Assembly (NCBI GenBank): GCA_021613375.1
Contig: CM038717.1
Coordinates: forward strand, 44,103,531 to 44,167,530
From: Megaleporinus macrocephalus
Lineage: Eukaryota > Chordata > Actinopteri > Characiformes > Anostomidae
Length of the DNA: 64,000 bases
Reading direction: 5' to 3'
Part shown: piece after piece, positions 36,000-46,340 of the stretch
Numbering within the stretch: the stretch's first letter is position 1
Layout: every line of letters starts with the position of its first letter
Notes under the pieces: generated by a model
Databases searched by the model: none
What the model was told of the DNA's origin: nothing
Seen by the model: the letters and a program-made list of their open reading frames with translations, nothing else
Translations under genes and position numbers: made by a program

Positions 36000-37165
36000 T
36001 GGTAGAAGGAAGAAGCCTTAAAGTAAGATAGGTTCTGCCTTAAAAAAGAATACTGCCTTAAAGGAGGGTGAAGCACACTACATTAAAGGGAGATGAACAC
36101 TGACTTAAACATGGACGAATGCGAACTCAAAAGAAGAACAACAATGCCTTAAAGGAAGATGACTTATTGGAAGAGAGAATCACTGCTTTTAAAAAAAGAA
36201 CATGGCCTTGAATCAAGACAGCTGCTGCCTTAAAGAAAAAGCCCAATGCATAAAACAGAAAACTGCCTTAAAGGAAGGTGAATACTGCCTCAAAGAAAGA
36301 AAAATACTGCCTTAAAAAAGCACACTACATTAAAGGGAGATGAACATGGCCTTAAACATGGACAAATGCTAACTCAAAGGAAGAGCAACAATGCCCTAAA
36401 GGAAGAAGAGTTCTTGGAAGAGAGAATCACTGCTTTTAAAAAAAGAACATGGCCTTAAACAGCTGCTCCCTTAAAGAAAAAGCTCACTGCATTAAAAAAA
36501 GAAAACTGCCTTGAAGAACACTGCCTTGAAGGTAGAAGAAAACTGTTTTAAGAAGAAGGTAAAACTCTGTTTTAAAGGAAGGGGAAAAACATCTTAAAGG
36601 AAAATTAATGCTGCATTAATGAAGAACAAGGATGATTAATAGTGCCTTAGAAGCAAGATAAATACCATCTTAAAGAACAATTAAAGATGCCCTAAAGGAA
36701 GAAGAAAACAACAAAGAACACATAAATACCATTCTGAAAAGAAAGATAAATGTTGCCATAAAGGGGAACACTGCCTTAAAGAAAGAAGAAAACCATATTA
36801 AAGAAGAATACTGCCTTTATACTAATTTATTATTTAAAAAGGAGAAAACTGTCTTAATAAACATTGCCTTATAGGAAGATGAATACTGCCTTAAAGGAAG
36901 GGAAAATAGGTCACATTGAAGAAGAACTCTGTCTTATAGGAATAATACTGCCTTAAATAAAGAAGATTTAATAGAAGATGAATACAGTCTTAAAGGAAGA
37001 TGAATACTGCCTTTGTGTCAAAGGCTGCCTTAAAGGAAGAGGATGAACACTGCCACTAAAGCAGATGAATAATTGTGCCTTACTTATCAATTTAAAGACA
37101 CACTTACAGACAAATTTACTGCAAAGAGAAATAAACACTGCCTTAAAGGTTGAAAGACATTGCCC
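36000..37165. repeat. Degenerate CCTTAAAGGAAGA repeat, block 2
   Basis: Same family as 33700-35215. A segment of about 280 bp, beginning near AAAGCACACTACATTAAAGG, occurs at about 36070 and again at about 36320, so larger blocks were duplicated. Confidence 0.85.
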
Positions 37166-38069
37166 TCCACCAGGTGTGATGTGCTACACTTTTTGTAAAG
37201 TTTAGACACAGTGGCGGCCAGTTGTGGTAATTTTTCTGCCTTTTAATACAGGCTATAATTTACACTACTGGCTAATGAGCATGTTGATGGAAGGCTTTCT
37301 TTTAACGTCAGCAGATACAGCAGTTAGTTGAAGGCATAAGCCTCTCAGGCTGTGAGATGTTTGCCTTCAGAATAACACTGTTATGTTGGTGGACTTGTCA
37401 ACATGTCACTTGACCCGGATGCCCAGACTTCTGCGTAGAACTGTACATCTGGCCCTGATTAATCAGATGTTAGTAATCGGCTGGGAGGCTGCTCAGTGTG
37501 CCCACCTGTGTGAGAGGATGTCAGGCAGACATTCGCACGTAAACAAGCACACATACTGGCAAGTTTCATTAAGCAGACACGCATGGCAGCTGCTGAGCTT
37601 TAGAGTGATTTATTCAGGGAGTCATAGTGATCCCTTAAAGTCATAAGTGGTCTTGCCTCATTTTATAGGCTTGTAAATCCATAGAGAGCCACTGTGACAC
37701 TAACACACTTTGTGTAATCAGCAGTGAGAAACCCCCTCAGGGCCTTGTAGGCTTTCAGAGAAGACCTAATGATTACTGGAAAAATTAGTGCCTGTAATTT
37801 ACTTAATAGAACCATCAAACTTGTCATCCCGCCCTTAATTTCATCACTATATTCTAGTTGAAAACAAAAGGATTCAAATTTTCAAAAATGTCCAACAGAC
37901 AATTAGCCAATCGGGATTGGTCTCTAGGTAGATAAGGCCAAGAAAGCCCTCCCATTGGTTAGGCCTTGGACTGGATCAATGCATAACTGATTAGATGTTG
38001 ACAGATGTCAAAACCGACAAGACATTGGCAAAACAAGACTGCAAAAGTGTTACGGACAAGGTCAAATGT
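37166..38069. promoter_or_regulatory. Single-copy DNA, candidate conserved noncoding
   Basis: About 900 bases without repeats between blocks of the CCTTAAAGG family. It contains homeodomain-type cores, for example TAATGATTA at 37767 and TGATTAATCA near 37457, and a balanced composition like vertebrate conserved noncoding elements. The 87-codon frame at 37383-37646 is unlike any protein I know. Regulatory status is inferred and conservation untested. Confidence 0.25.
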
Positions 38070-38285
38070 CATTCAATTCACGAGGCAGTTAAGTATAAGT
38101 TGAGTTGCTGCACTAATTAAGAACACTGCCTCAAAGGATGATGAATACTGCCTTGGACAACTGCTTTGAAGCCAGATAAATACCATCTTAAAGAAAAATG
38201 AATGCTGCCTTAAAGGAAGAAGAATGTCGCCTTAAAAAAGCACACTGCCTGAAAGTAAGACGAGATCAACCCTAAAGAAGAACAT
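38070..38285. repeat. CCTTAAAGG family, block 3 (partial higher-order copy)
   Basis: Starts with GAGGCAGTTAAGTATAAGTT and GAGTTGCTGCACTAATTAAG, the same entry sequence as the higher-order units at 39.2-40.5 kb, then breaks off before the dispersed element at 38.3 kb. Confidence 0.8.
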
Positions 38286-38329
38286 GTGCACCAGTGTCAA
38301 CCAAATGCTAACGTTCTATCGGAACTCCC

Positions 38330-38870
38330 ATAGTGGAGCTAGCAGAAATTAGCATGAGCGTAGACTGTACTATCCATGCAAACAGCTGCGCCACATTATT
38401 ATGAACACCGGCTAGAATCCAGAGTGACCGCTGTGTGTAGTAGCACGGACAGCAGCTAGACGGACTGGGAGACTCAGTAAGGTCCTGGTAGGTGGTCACA
38501 AGTATTTGGAGCCATTCTGACTGCAGTGCATCCCACAGCTGCTAGAGAGAGCGTGGAGGAGGATCCATAAAGCCAACACATCCAGGTGGTCCCACAGATG
38601 CTCAGTTGGATTCAAGTCTGGGGAATTAGGGGGTCCAGGGTAGTACCTGGAAGTCTTGGAGGTCAGCTCTTCCAACCAGTGTGGGACATTTCTAGCAGTG
38701 TGACTTGTCGCATTGTCTTACTGGAAGATCCCATCCGCCCCAGAGAAGACAATCTGATCTGCAAGGATTAGTAGGTCCAGAGAATGCCACAACAACCTTT
38801 CCCAAACGAGAACGCTGCCACCGACAGCTTGTGTTCCTCCAGCAATGGTTGCAGGGTGACAACATGAATT
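38330..38870. mobile_element. Dispersed fish element, class not assigned
   Basis: I recognise successive blocks of a common otophysan repeat: TAGAATCCAGAGTGACCGCT, GACTCAGTAAGGTCCTGGTA, GTATTTGGAGCCATTCTGAC, CAGATGCTCAGTTGGATTCA, GGACATTTCTAGCAGTGTGA, CTGGAAGATCCCATCCG and GCTTGTGTTCCTCCAGCAAT. Reading frames are broken. It sits inside the CCTTAAAGG repeat territory and probably inserted there. Transposon class is not decided from the sequence. Confidence 0.65.
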
Positions 38871-39195
38871 CATGAATTAGCTTTTAGCATGATGCTAACT
38901 GGCTAATGCTAATAAGTGTCCATTGCTTTATGGTTTCCCTACACCTTTATAGCAATGCCTTGTATCTGTAGAGCTAAAACAAAAGAGCAAACCTCAGATA
39001 TCAAATATGTCCTGGTTGACTGACTACATTTGAGGTAATGAATGAAATGCTGTACATGACTTTAACCTGCTGATGATGGACTGCGGCCTGCAAGGCGGAC
39101 AGAGCTACCTCAGCTCTTGCTGGCAGCGAATATTCCAGTGTGCACTTCAGAGATGTTTAGAAGTTGCTTTGTGCCAGATTGAGAGTCTTCAGTAG
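38871..39195. other. Unassigned sequence
   Basis: No feature recognised beyond GCTAACTGGCTAATGCTAATA near 38893. Confidence 0.4.
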
Positions 39196-40560
39196 AGAAT
39201 TTCAGTCTTGTTGCTGCATTATTGAAGAACACTGCCTCAAAGGATGATGAATACTGCCCTAGACAACTACTTTGAAGCAAGATCAATACCATCTTAAAGA
39301 AAAATGATTGCTGCCTTAAAGTAAGACGAAAAATACCTTAAATGCTGCCTTAAAGGAAGAACATCGCCTTAAAAAAGAAAACTGCCTTAAAGTAAGAAAA
39401 CCACCTTAAAGTAGAACACAGCCTTAAAGGAAGAAAAAACACCTTAAAGAAGAACACATTAATGCCATTCTGAAAAGGAAGATAAATGCTGCCATTAAGA
39501 AGAACACTGCCTTAAAAAAGCCCAGTTTGGGATGTCAACCAATCTGCCTGTCAGTTAAAGTCACGAGGCAGTTAGGCATAAATCGAGTTGCTGCATTAAT
39601 GAAGAACACTGCCTCAAAGGATGATGAATACTGCCTTAGACAACTGCTTTGAAGCAAGATGAATACCATCTTAAAGAAGAATGAATGCTACCTTAAAGGA
39701 AGAACATTGCCTTCAAAAAAAATAACTGCCTTAAAGTAAGAAGAAAACCACCTTAAAGAAGAACACAGCCTTAAAGGAAGAAAAAAAAAAAACACACATT
39801 AGTGCCATTCTGAAAAGGATGTTAAATGCCATCAAGAAGAACACTGCCTTAAAAAAAGCCCAGTTTGGGGCTCTCAACAAATCTGCTTGTCAATTCAAGT
39901 TACAAGGCAGTTAAGCATAAATTGAGTTGCTGCATTAAAGAAGAACACTGCCTTAAAGGATGATAAATACTGCCTTAGACAACTGCTTTGAAGCAAGATG
40001 AATACCATCTTAAAGAAAAGGAAGTAGAACATTGCCTTAAAAAAGAACACTGCCTTAAAGTAAAAAGAAAACCACCTTAAAGAAGAACACAGCCTTAAAG
40101 GAAGAAAAAACATTAGTGCCATTCTGAAAAGGATGTTAAATGCCATCAAGAAGAACACTGCCTTAAAAAAAGCCCAGTTTGGGGCTCTCAACAAATCTGC
40201 TTGTCAATTCAAGTTACAAGGCAGTTAAGCATAAATTGAGTTGCTGCATTAAAGAAGAACACTGCCTCAAAGGATGATGAATACTGCCTTAGACAACTGC
40301 TTTGAAGCAAGATGAATACCATCTTAAAGAAAAGGAAGTAGAACATCGCCTTAAAAAAGAACACTGCCTTAAAGTAAAAAGAAAACCACATTAAAGAAGA
40401 ACACAGCCTTAAAGGAAGAAAAAACATTAGTGCCATTCTGAAAAGGATGATAAATGCTGTTATTAAGAAGAACACTGCCTTAAAACCATCCCAGTTTGGG
40501 GTTGTCAACCAATCTGCCTGTCAGTTAAAGTCACGAGGCAGTTAATCATAAATCGAGTTG
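39196..40560. repeat. Higher-order array of CCTTAAAGG family, 314-377 bp units
   Basis: GTTGCTGCATTA starts appear at 39210, 39587, 39926 and 40240, with a truncated start (GTTGCAAC) at 40558. Spacing is 377, 339, 314 and 318 bases. Each unit holds several CCTTAAAG subunits and ends in a non-repetitive spacer with CCCAGTTTGGGG and GAGGCAGTTA. The third and fourth units are the most alike, so they duplicated last. Minus-strand frames of 99 codons (39895-40194, 40209-40508) are composition products. Confidence 0.9.
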
Positions 40561-40974
40561 CAACACTGAGTCAAGCTGCGAGTCAGTTCAGTGTGAGTCT
40601 GGGTCAAGTCAAGAATCTGTTAAGCCCAAGCATAACCGCCAGGGACCCTCAGGCGTCCCAGACTGGGTCACTGTGATGTCTCATGTCCTTGTTTGACTGG
40701 AAAAACAAGTTTAGTCTCATTGACCTTTGATAACCAAACCCACAGTTCTCGAAAGGAAAGAAATGCCAGCTCTGAAGACGGCAGCGTTCATCAGAATGAC
40801 CATGAACTGAAACTGAAGCCCAGTACAAGGAAAAGGTTTCTATGAATAATGGAAGTCTATAAATGAAAATTCTGAGAGACAGGAGTTTTCTTTATGACTC
40901 GTCTCTATGACTCTTATTCAAATTCAACTGAAGAAACAAAACTCTATCACGATTCAACATCCAGCCTTCCAGTT
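40561..40974. other. Unassigned sequence
   Basis: No gene or repeat recognised. It separates the CCTTAAAGG array from the retroposon-framed 56-bp array. Confidence 0.4.
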
Positions 40975-42060
40975 CCCTTCAGTTTATTTGTATAGCTCTT
41001 TTTACATTCAAGTGGTCGAGCCAAAAGAAAATCTTCCTAAGAACAAAAGAAAGAACCAATGAGAGAAACCAAGACTCCAAAGTAGAACCTGTCTAAGAGC
41101 ATGAAGAAGAATTACTCACAGGAACCAAGACTCCAAAGGAGAACCTATCTAAAAGTATGAGAAAGAACCAATGAGAGAAACCAAGACTCCAAAGTAGAAC
41201 CTGTCTAAGAGCATGAAGAAGAATCACTCACAGGAACCAAGACTCCAAAGGAGAACCTATTTAAAAGTATGAGAAAAAACCACTGAAAGGAACCAGGACT
41301 CAAAAAGAGAACCTCTTTAAAAGAATGAAGATGAACCAGTAAGAGGAACCAAGGCTCAAAAGAGGAACATCTATAAAAGTATGAGAAAGAACCAGTGAAA
41401 GGAACCAAGACTCAAAAGGATAACCTATCTAAAAGCATGAGAAAGAACCAATAAGAGAAACAAAGACTCTAAAGGAGAACCTGTCTAAGAACATGAAGAA
41501 GAATCACTCACAGGAAGCAAGACTCAAAAGGAGAACCTCTCTAAAAGTACGAGGAAAATCAAATGAGAGGAACCAAGAGTCAAAAGGAGAAAATCTCTAA
41601 TAGAATGAAGAACAAAATGAAGAACCACTCACAGAAGCCAAGACTCAAAAGCAGAACTTCTCTAAAAGAATAAAGATAAACCATTAAGAGGAACCAAGAC
41701 TCAAAAAGAAAACCTCTCTGAAAGAATGAAGACAAACCACAGAGAGGAGCCAAGACTCAAAAGGAGAACCTCTTTGAATGACTGATGATTCACAGAGAGT
41801 AACCAAGGCTCAAAGGGAGAACCTCTCTAATAGAATGAACATAAATGACTAAGAGAAACCAAGACTCAAAAGGAGAACATGAAGGAGAATCCCTGACAGG
41901 AATTAAATCTCAAAAGGAGAACCTTTCTAAAAAATAATAAAGATAAACCATTAAGAGGAACCAAGACTCAGGAGGAGAACCTCCCTGAATGCATAAAGAA
42001 GAACCAGTGAGAGGAACCAAGATGGTAAAGGAGAACCCTCCTCCTCAGGGTTGCACTGGA
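40975..42060 (+). mobile_element. Retroposon tail expanded internally by tandem repeats
   Basis: The left edge reads CAGTTTATTTGTATAGCTCT, like the start of the otophysan dispersed element seen at 29955. The right edge reads GAGGAACCAAGATGG, then GGAGAACCCTCCTCCTCAGG and GTTGCACTGGA, like its later part (usually AGGAACCAGACTCAAAAGGG, AACCCATCCTCATCTGGGTG, ACACCGGA). Between them the GAGAGGAACCAAGACTC segment is amplified. The array thus appears to have arisen inside the element. Confidence 0.65.
41050..42035. repeat. 56-bp minisatellite, about 17 copies
   Basis: The CCAAGACTC word recurs at 41069, 41125, 41181, 41237 and 41292 (as CCAGGACTC), so the period is 56. The rest of the unit reads AAAAGGAGAACCTCTCTAAA and AGAATGAAGAAGAACCAC. 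Divergence rises toward 42000. Confidence 0.9.
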
Positions 42061-42911
42061 TGACTGAATTTGATGTTTCTCAGCAGATGTACAGAACTTG
42101 ACTGACATGTTTGACCTTGACATATGAATTCTGACTCAGATCTCGTGGTCAGATCATCCTGAAGGTCTCAGCAGTGTAAGATTAGAACTGTGACATGGAG
42201 GAACAGATGGAGAGGAGTTCCTTGCTTGCTGCTTTTACTCAGCCACGCATCGCATGCGAACCAAGATCAGCGTAAAATCACTTCCGACTCCTGTCACAGT
42301 CGTGTTTTCCTAGCGGGATCAAGGCCTGCTCAGTGTAAAGGGGGGAGGTTCCCTTCTTCCTCCCATTCTTTACCACTCCAGAGTGACCTTCATCATCTTC
42401 CTTCCTTTGTACAATTAGGGCAGGGATTGCCAACCCTTAACGGTTTTGGCGTGAGACTCGGGTCCTGCTGTGAAAAGAAATCTAAGAGCGAGCTCACAAG
42501 CAGCTACTGTTGTTCTTTTCGTGTGATAACATCCACTTGAGTCATCCTGTAGTCACCGGAGAAGCTGTTAGCTATATCTCCGGTAGCTCAGCCTTATTAG
42601 CTTCACAGAAATAGCCAGGCATTCTCTGAAGACCTAGAAGACCTTGAGTGTTCCTCACTGTAATGATCTGATGAACAAACATTTGTACACAACAGCTGGC
42701 AGTTGTTCCAGGTTCACCATGTTGTATATGGCATCAAAGGATGATGTACAGAAGAAGAAAATCTTGGGAACGCTGCATAAAAGAGGCTCACTTTCATTTT
42801 TTTCCCAGAAGGGTAGCATCACTCCAATGTCGACAGTGATCATTTGTGAGCATGTCCTTGTCCGAAGCTCTGGTCTTCAACTGCTTTTCTTTTTGGAGAC
42901 TTTGTATAATA
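42061..42911. other. Single-copy-like sequence
   Basis: Frames of 116 codons (42190-42540) and 90 codons (42644-42916) are open on the plus strand, without any domain I recognise and with a minus frame overlapping the second. I do not call them genes. Confidence 0.4.
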
Positions 42912-43024
42912 AATAAATCCATGATGATAAATACCACCATGAATGGCTTCTGTGATTATTTATCCATTTCATTGTATTGAAAAGTGTTATTGTTGTTAGC
43001 ATAGTTATTAGTCCTGTACTGACA
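42912..43024 (+). repeat. Flank shared by both CCAAT-unit arrays, copy 2
   Basis: Partner of 27395-27519. CATGATGATAAAT, AATGGCTTCTGTGATTATTT and ATCCAT are in the same order and at similar spacing, followed by the second CCAAT-unit array. Confidence 0.8.
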
Positions 43025-44372
43025 CATTTAATGTGTCGGTCAACCAATCACAGGCTTATTTAATCAATCATTAGCTGTGTTTCTGACTTGTCTACGAATC
43101 AGAGGCTATGTTCCTGACCAAATTGTCGACCAATTAGAGGCTGTGTTCCTGACTTTTTAACCAATCAGAGGTTGTGTTTCTGGCTTGTTGACCAACCAGA
43201 GGTTAAATCAGAGGCTATGTTCCTGACCAATTTGCCGACGAATTGGAGGCTGTGTTTTTGGCTTGTTGACCAACCAGAGGCTAAATCAGAGGCTATGTTC
43301 CTGACCAATTTGCCGACGAATTGGAGGCTGTGTTTTTGGCTTGTTGACAAACTAGAGGCCATATCTTAACTTAAGCTGTATTTCTGGCTTGTCGCACACT
43401 CACAGACTGTGTTTCTTGTTTACCAATCAGAAGCTGCGTTTCTGACTTGTCATCCAATCAGAGGCTGTGTTTCTGACTTGTCATCCAATCAGAGGCTGTG
43501 TTTCTGACTTGTCATCCAATCAGAGGCTGTGATTCTGAGTTGTCAACCAATCAGAGGCTGTGTTTCTGACTTGTCATCCAATCAGAGGCTGTGTTTCTGA
43601 CTTGTCGTCCAATTAGAGGTTGTGTTTCTGGCTTGTTGACTAATCAAAGGCAATATTCTTGACTTGTGGACCACTCACAGACTGTGTTTCTTGTTTACCA
43701 ATCAGAAGCTGCGTTTCTGACTTGTCATCCAATCAGAGGCTGTGTTTCTGACTTGTCATCCAATCAGAGGCTGTGTTTCTGACTCGTCATTCAATCAGAG
43801 GCTGTGTTTCTGACTTGTCATCCAATCAGAGGCTGTGTTTTTGACTTGTCAACCAATCAGAGGATGTGTTTCTGACTTGTCATCCAATTAGAGGTTGTGT
43901 TTCTGGCTTGTTGACTAATCAAAGGCAATATTCTTGACTTGTGGACCACTCACAGACTGTATTTCTTGTTGACCAATCAGAGGCTGTGTTTCTGACTTGT
44001 CATCCAATTAAAGGCTGTGTTTTTGACTTGTCATCAAATCAGAGGCTGGGTTTCTGACTTGTCATCCAATTAGAGGTTGTGTTTCTGGCTTGTTGACTAA
44101 TCAAAGGCAATATTCTTGACTTGTGGACCACTCACAGACTGTATTTCTTGTTGACCAATCAGAGGCTGTGTTTCTGACTTGTCATCCAATTAAAGGCTGT
44201 GTTTTTGACTTGTCATCAAAGCAGAGGCTGGGTTTCTGACTTGTCATCCAATCAGAAGCTGTGTTTCTGACTTGTCATCCAATCAGAGACTGCATTTCTG
44301 ATTTGTCATCCAATTAGAGGCTGTGTTTCTGACTTATTGACCAATCAGGTGTTGTCATCCTGACTGATTATT
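43025..44372. repeat. 31-bp minisatellite with CCAAT boxes, array 2
   Basis: Units ATCCAATCAGAGGCTGTGTT plus TCTGACTTGTC repeat about 43 times. It is the same family as 27520-29118 but more uniform (TCATCCAATCAG is the common form). The first part (43170-43370) has a 72-base block duplicated. A longer block starting GGCTTGTTGACTAATCAAAG occurs at 43630, 43905 and 44087. Confidence 0.93.
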
Positions 44373-44929
44373 CTTTCTGAAATAGAAATAAACGTTTTGA
44401 AGGTGGAGCACAGTGAATGAATTAAATGCTTCTAGTAGGATGATTATTTGTTACTCTGTGGCACCAAATCAAGATTAGAACGTCCGATATGACTCTTTAC
44501 AGCCGCCAGTGCATTCAGGATCCACCCTGATACAGTCACCTCTGATGAAAAGGTGGATCACCTCAGTCTAAGATAACGAGAGACTGCGAGTAATTAGATA
44601 TGATTTGTACAGCGTAGTGATTTATGATGCTTCTGGGGTTTGCTCTGATTTTAAGGCTTACTGAGGTTCCTTTAAACTCCTGCCCAACAACAGAGGAACT
44701 TTTGAAAGCAGTGACTAGTTAGACCTCCAGAATAGAACACACTGAATGTTTCAGTTCTGTTTTCTGAGTCGTAACACAGAAGCAAATGTAGCCTTACAGG
44801 CATTGGAGGCTAAATGCTAACACCACTGTATACGGGCTAAACACTGTCTAAAGTGCAACTTGAAGCCCATACAAACTCAAAATTATTTATAAATAAATTA
44901 ATATAATACAAATTAATCTAACCAACCGT
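44373..44929. other. Single-copy-like sequence
   Basis: No gene recognised. AT-rich toward 44880-44930. Confidence 0.4.
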
Positions 44930-46340
44930 GTATGGCCATCCTATCAAGTAAGCTAGCAAGGCATGCTAGCCAACACGGTGGAGATTTGCAGTGTAGCTAA
45001 CCAACGTGTAGCCAATTCTAATTAGCGGGCTAACATTAACTAGTATTTGCTTTTAAAACTCAGTTATAAATCAAAAACTAGCAGATGTCAGTAATTAACT
45101 AAAGAATATAAACAAATATACAGGGCATCAAAAGAATGCAGGCTGCTAATTAGCTATCTAGTTAAAGTAATAGAAGATGTTGCGTGCAACTATTTAAAAT
45201 GCTTTGTGTAGCTGTGAAGTTGAACAGAATTATGTTGCAGGAAACTCACAACATACAGCTAGTTGCATAAAAGTGTCTTAATGTACAGCCAGGTTAACAA
45301 GTTATTGTACGCTAGCCAATATGCAGTGTAGCATTAGCTCATATTTGCTGTTTAACTGGAAGTTTCTATGTCAGCAAAATCTAAGAAGTCAGTAATTAAC
45401 TTAAAAAAAATTAAAAGAATACCTAAATGTTTTATTTGCTTTGTGTAGCTGTGAAGTTGCACAGAAAATATGTTGCAAAAAAAAAAAAAAATGTTGCAGG
45501 CAACTCACAACATGCAACAACCTGCATGATAATGTGTTGGCCTAACAAATTAGCTAGCAAGGGACTCCACCAATGTGCAGTGTAGTTTTAGTCAGCATCT
45601 AGATAAGATGAACTAGCAAAAACTTTATATTGACAATAATGCAGTGTCTCAAAAGAATACACAAGGCTAATTTAGCTAGGTAATGAGAACCGCTTTGCGC
45701 GACTGTCAAGTTGCACAGAAATTATGTTGCATGCAACTCAAAACACACAACAATTTGCAAAATTCTTTTTTTTGGTTTTAAGACAGCCTAACAAATTAGC
45801 AAGGCATTCAAGTCAACGTGCAGTGTAGTTTTAGCTAGCAACTAGCTAGCTAAAAAAACTAGCTTTTGCTAAGATTTTTTGATGTTATTTCTATTTCCCA
45901 ATCATCAAAAACATTACATCAAGAATGGATATGAAAAGCTACAAGATGTTAATTTAGCAAGGTAATGGAGTAACTGTTGCATGCAACTTAAAAAAACACC
46001 TAGTTGCCTAGTTGCACAGAACTTCTGCTGTGTGCAACTCAAAACATGTAACTGTTTTGCATAAATGTCAAGCTGCACAGAAATTGTGTTGCATGCAACT
46101 CAAAGCATGGAACTGTTTTGCATAACTGTCAAGCTGCACAGAAATTATGTTGCGTGCAACTCACAACTTACAACTGCTTTGCATATCTGTCTAGTTGCAC
46201 AGAAATTATGTTGCGTGCCACTCATAACATGCTGCTGCTTAACATAACTGTCTAGTTGCACAGAAATCATGTTGCGTGCAACTCACAACATGCAACTATG
46301 GGTGAAATCCTTTTTTTCTGTTTAAAGCCAGCCTAGTATA
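44930..46340. repeat. Degenerate higher-order repeat with GTTGCATGCAAC words
   Basis: A composite of roughly 250-300 bases recurs about five times (starting near 44940, 45290, 45535, 45780 and ending near 46340). It contains GCCTAACAAATTAGC, GTGCAGTGTAGTTTTAGCTA, a CTAGC-rich part, and GTTGCACAGAAATTATGTTG. Copies are well diverged. AT-rich, with many GCTAGC palindromes. Confidence 0.75.
46016..46300. repeat. 61-bp tandem repeat inside the GTTGCATGCAAC region
   Basis: CAGAAATTATGTTGCGTGCA recurs at 46078, 46139, 46200 and 46261, a period of 61. A related copy lies at 46016. Several units contain the palindromic word GTTGCATGCAAC or GTTGCGTGCAAC. Confidence 0.92.

Noticed and set aside
33700..40560. 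CArG (serum response) boxes suggested by CCTTAAAGG
   Set aside because: The CArG box needs six A/T bases between CC and GG. This word has five.
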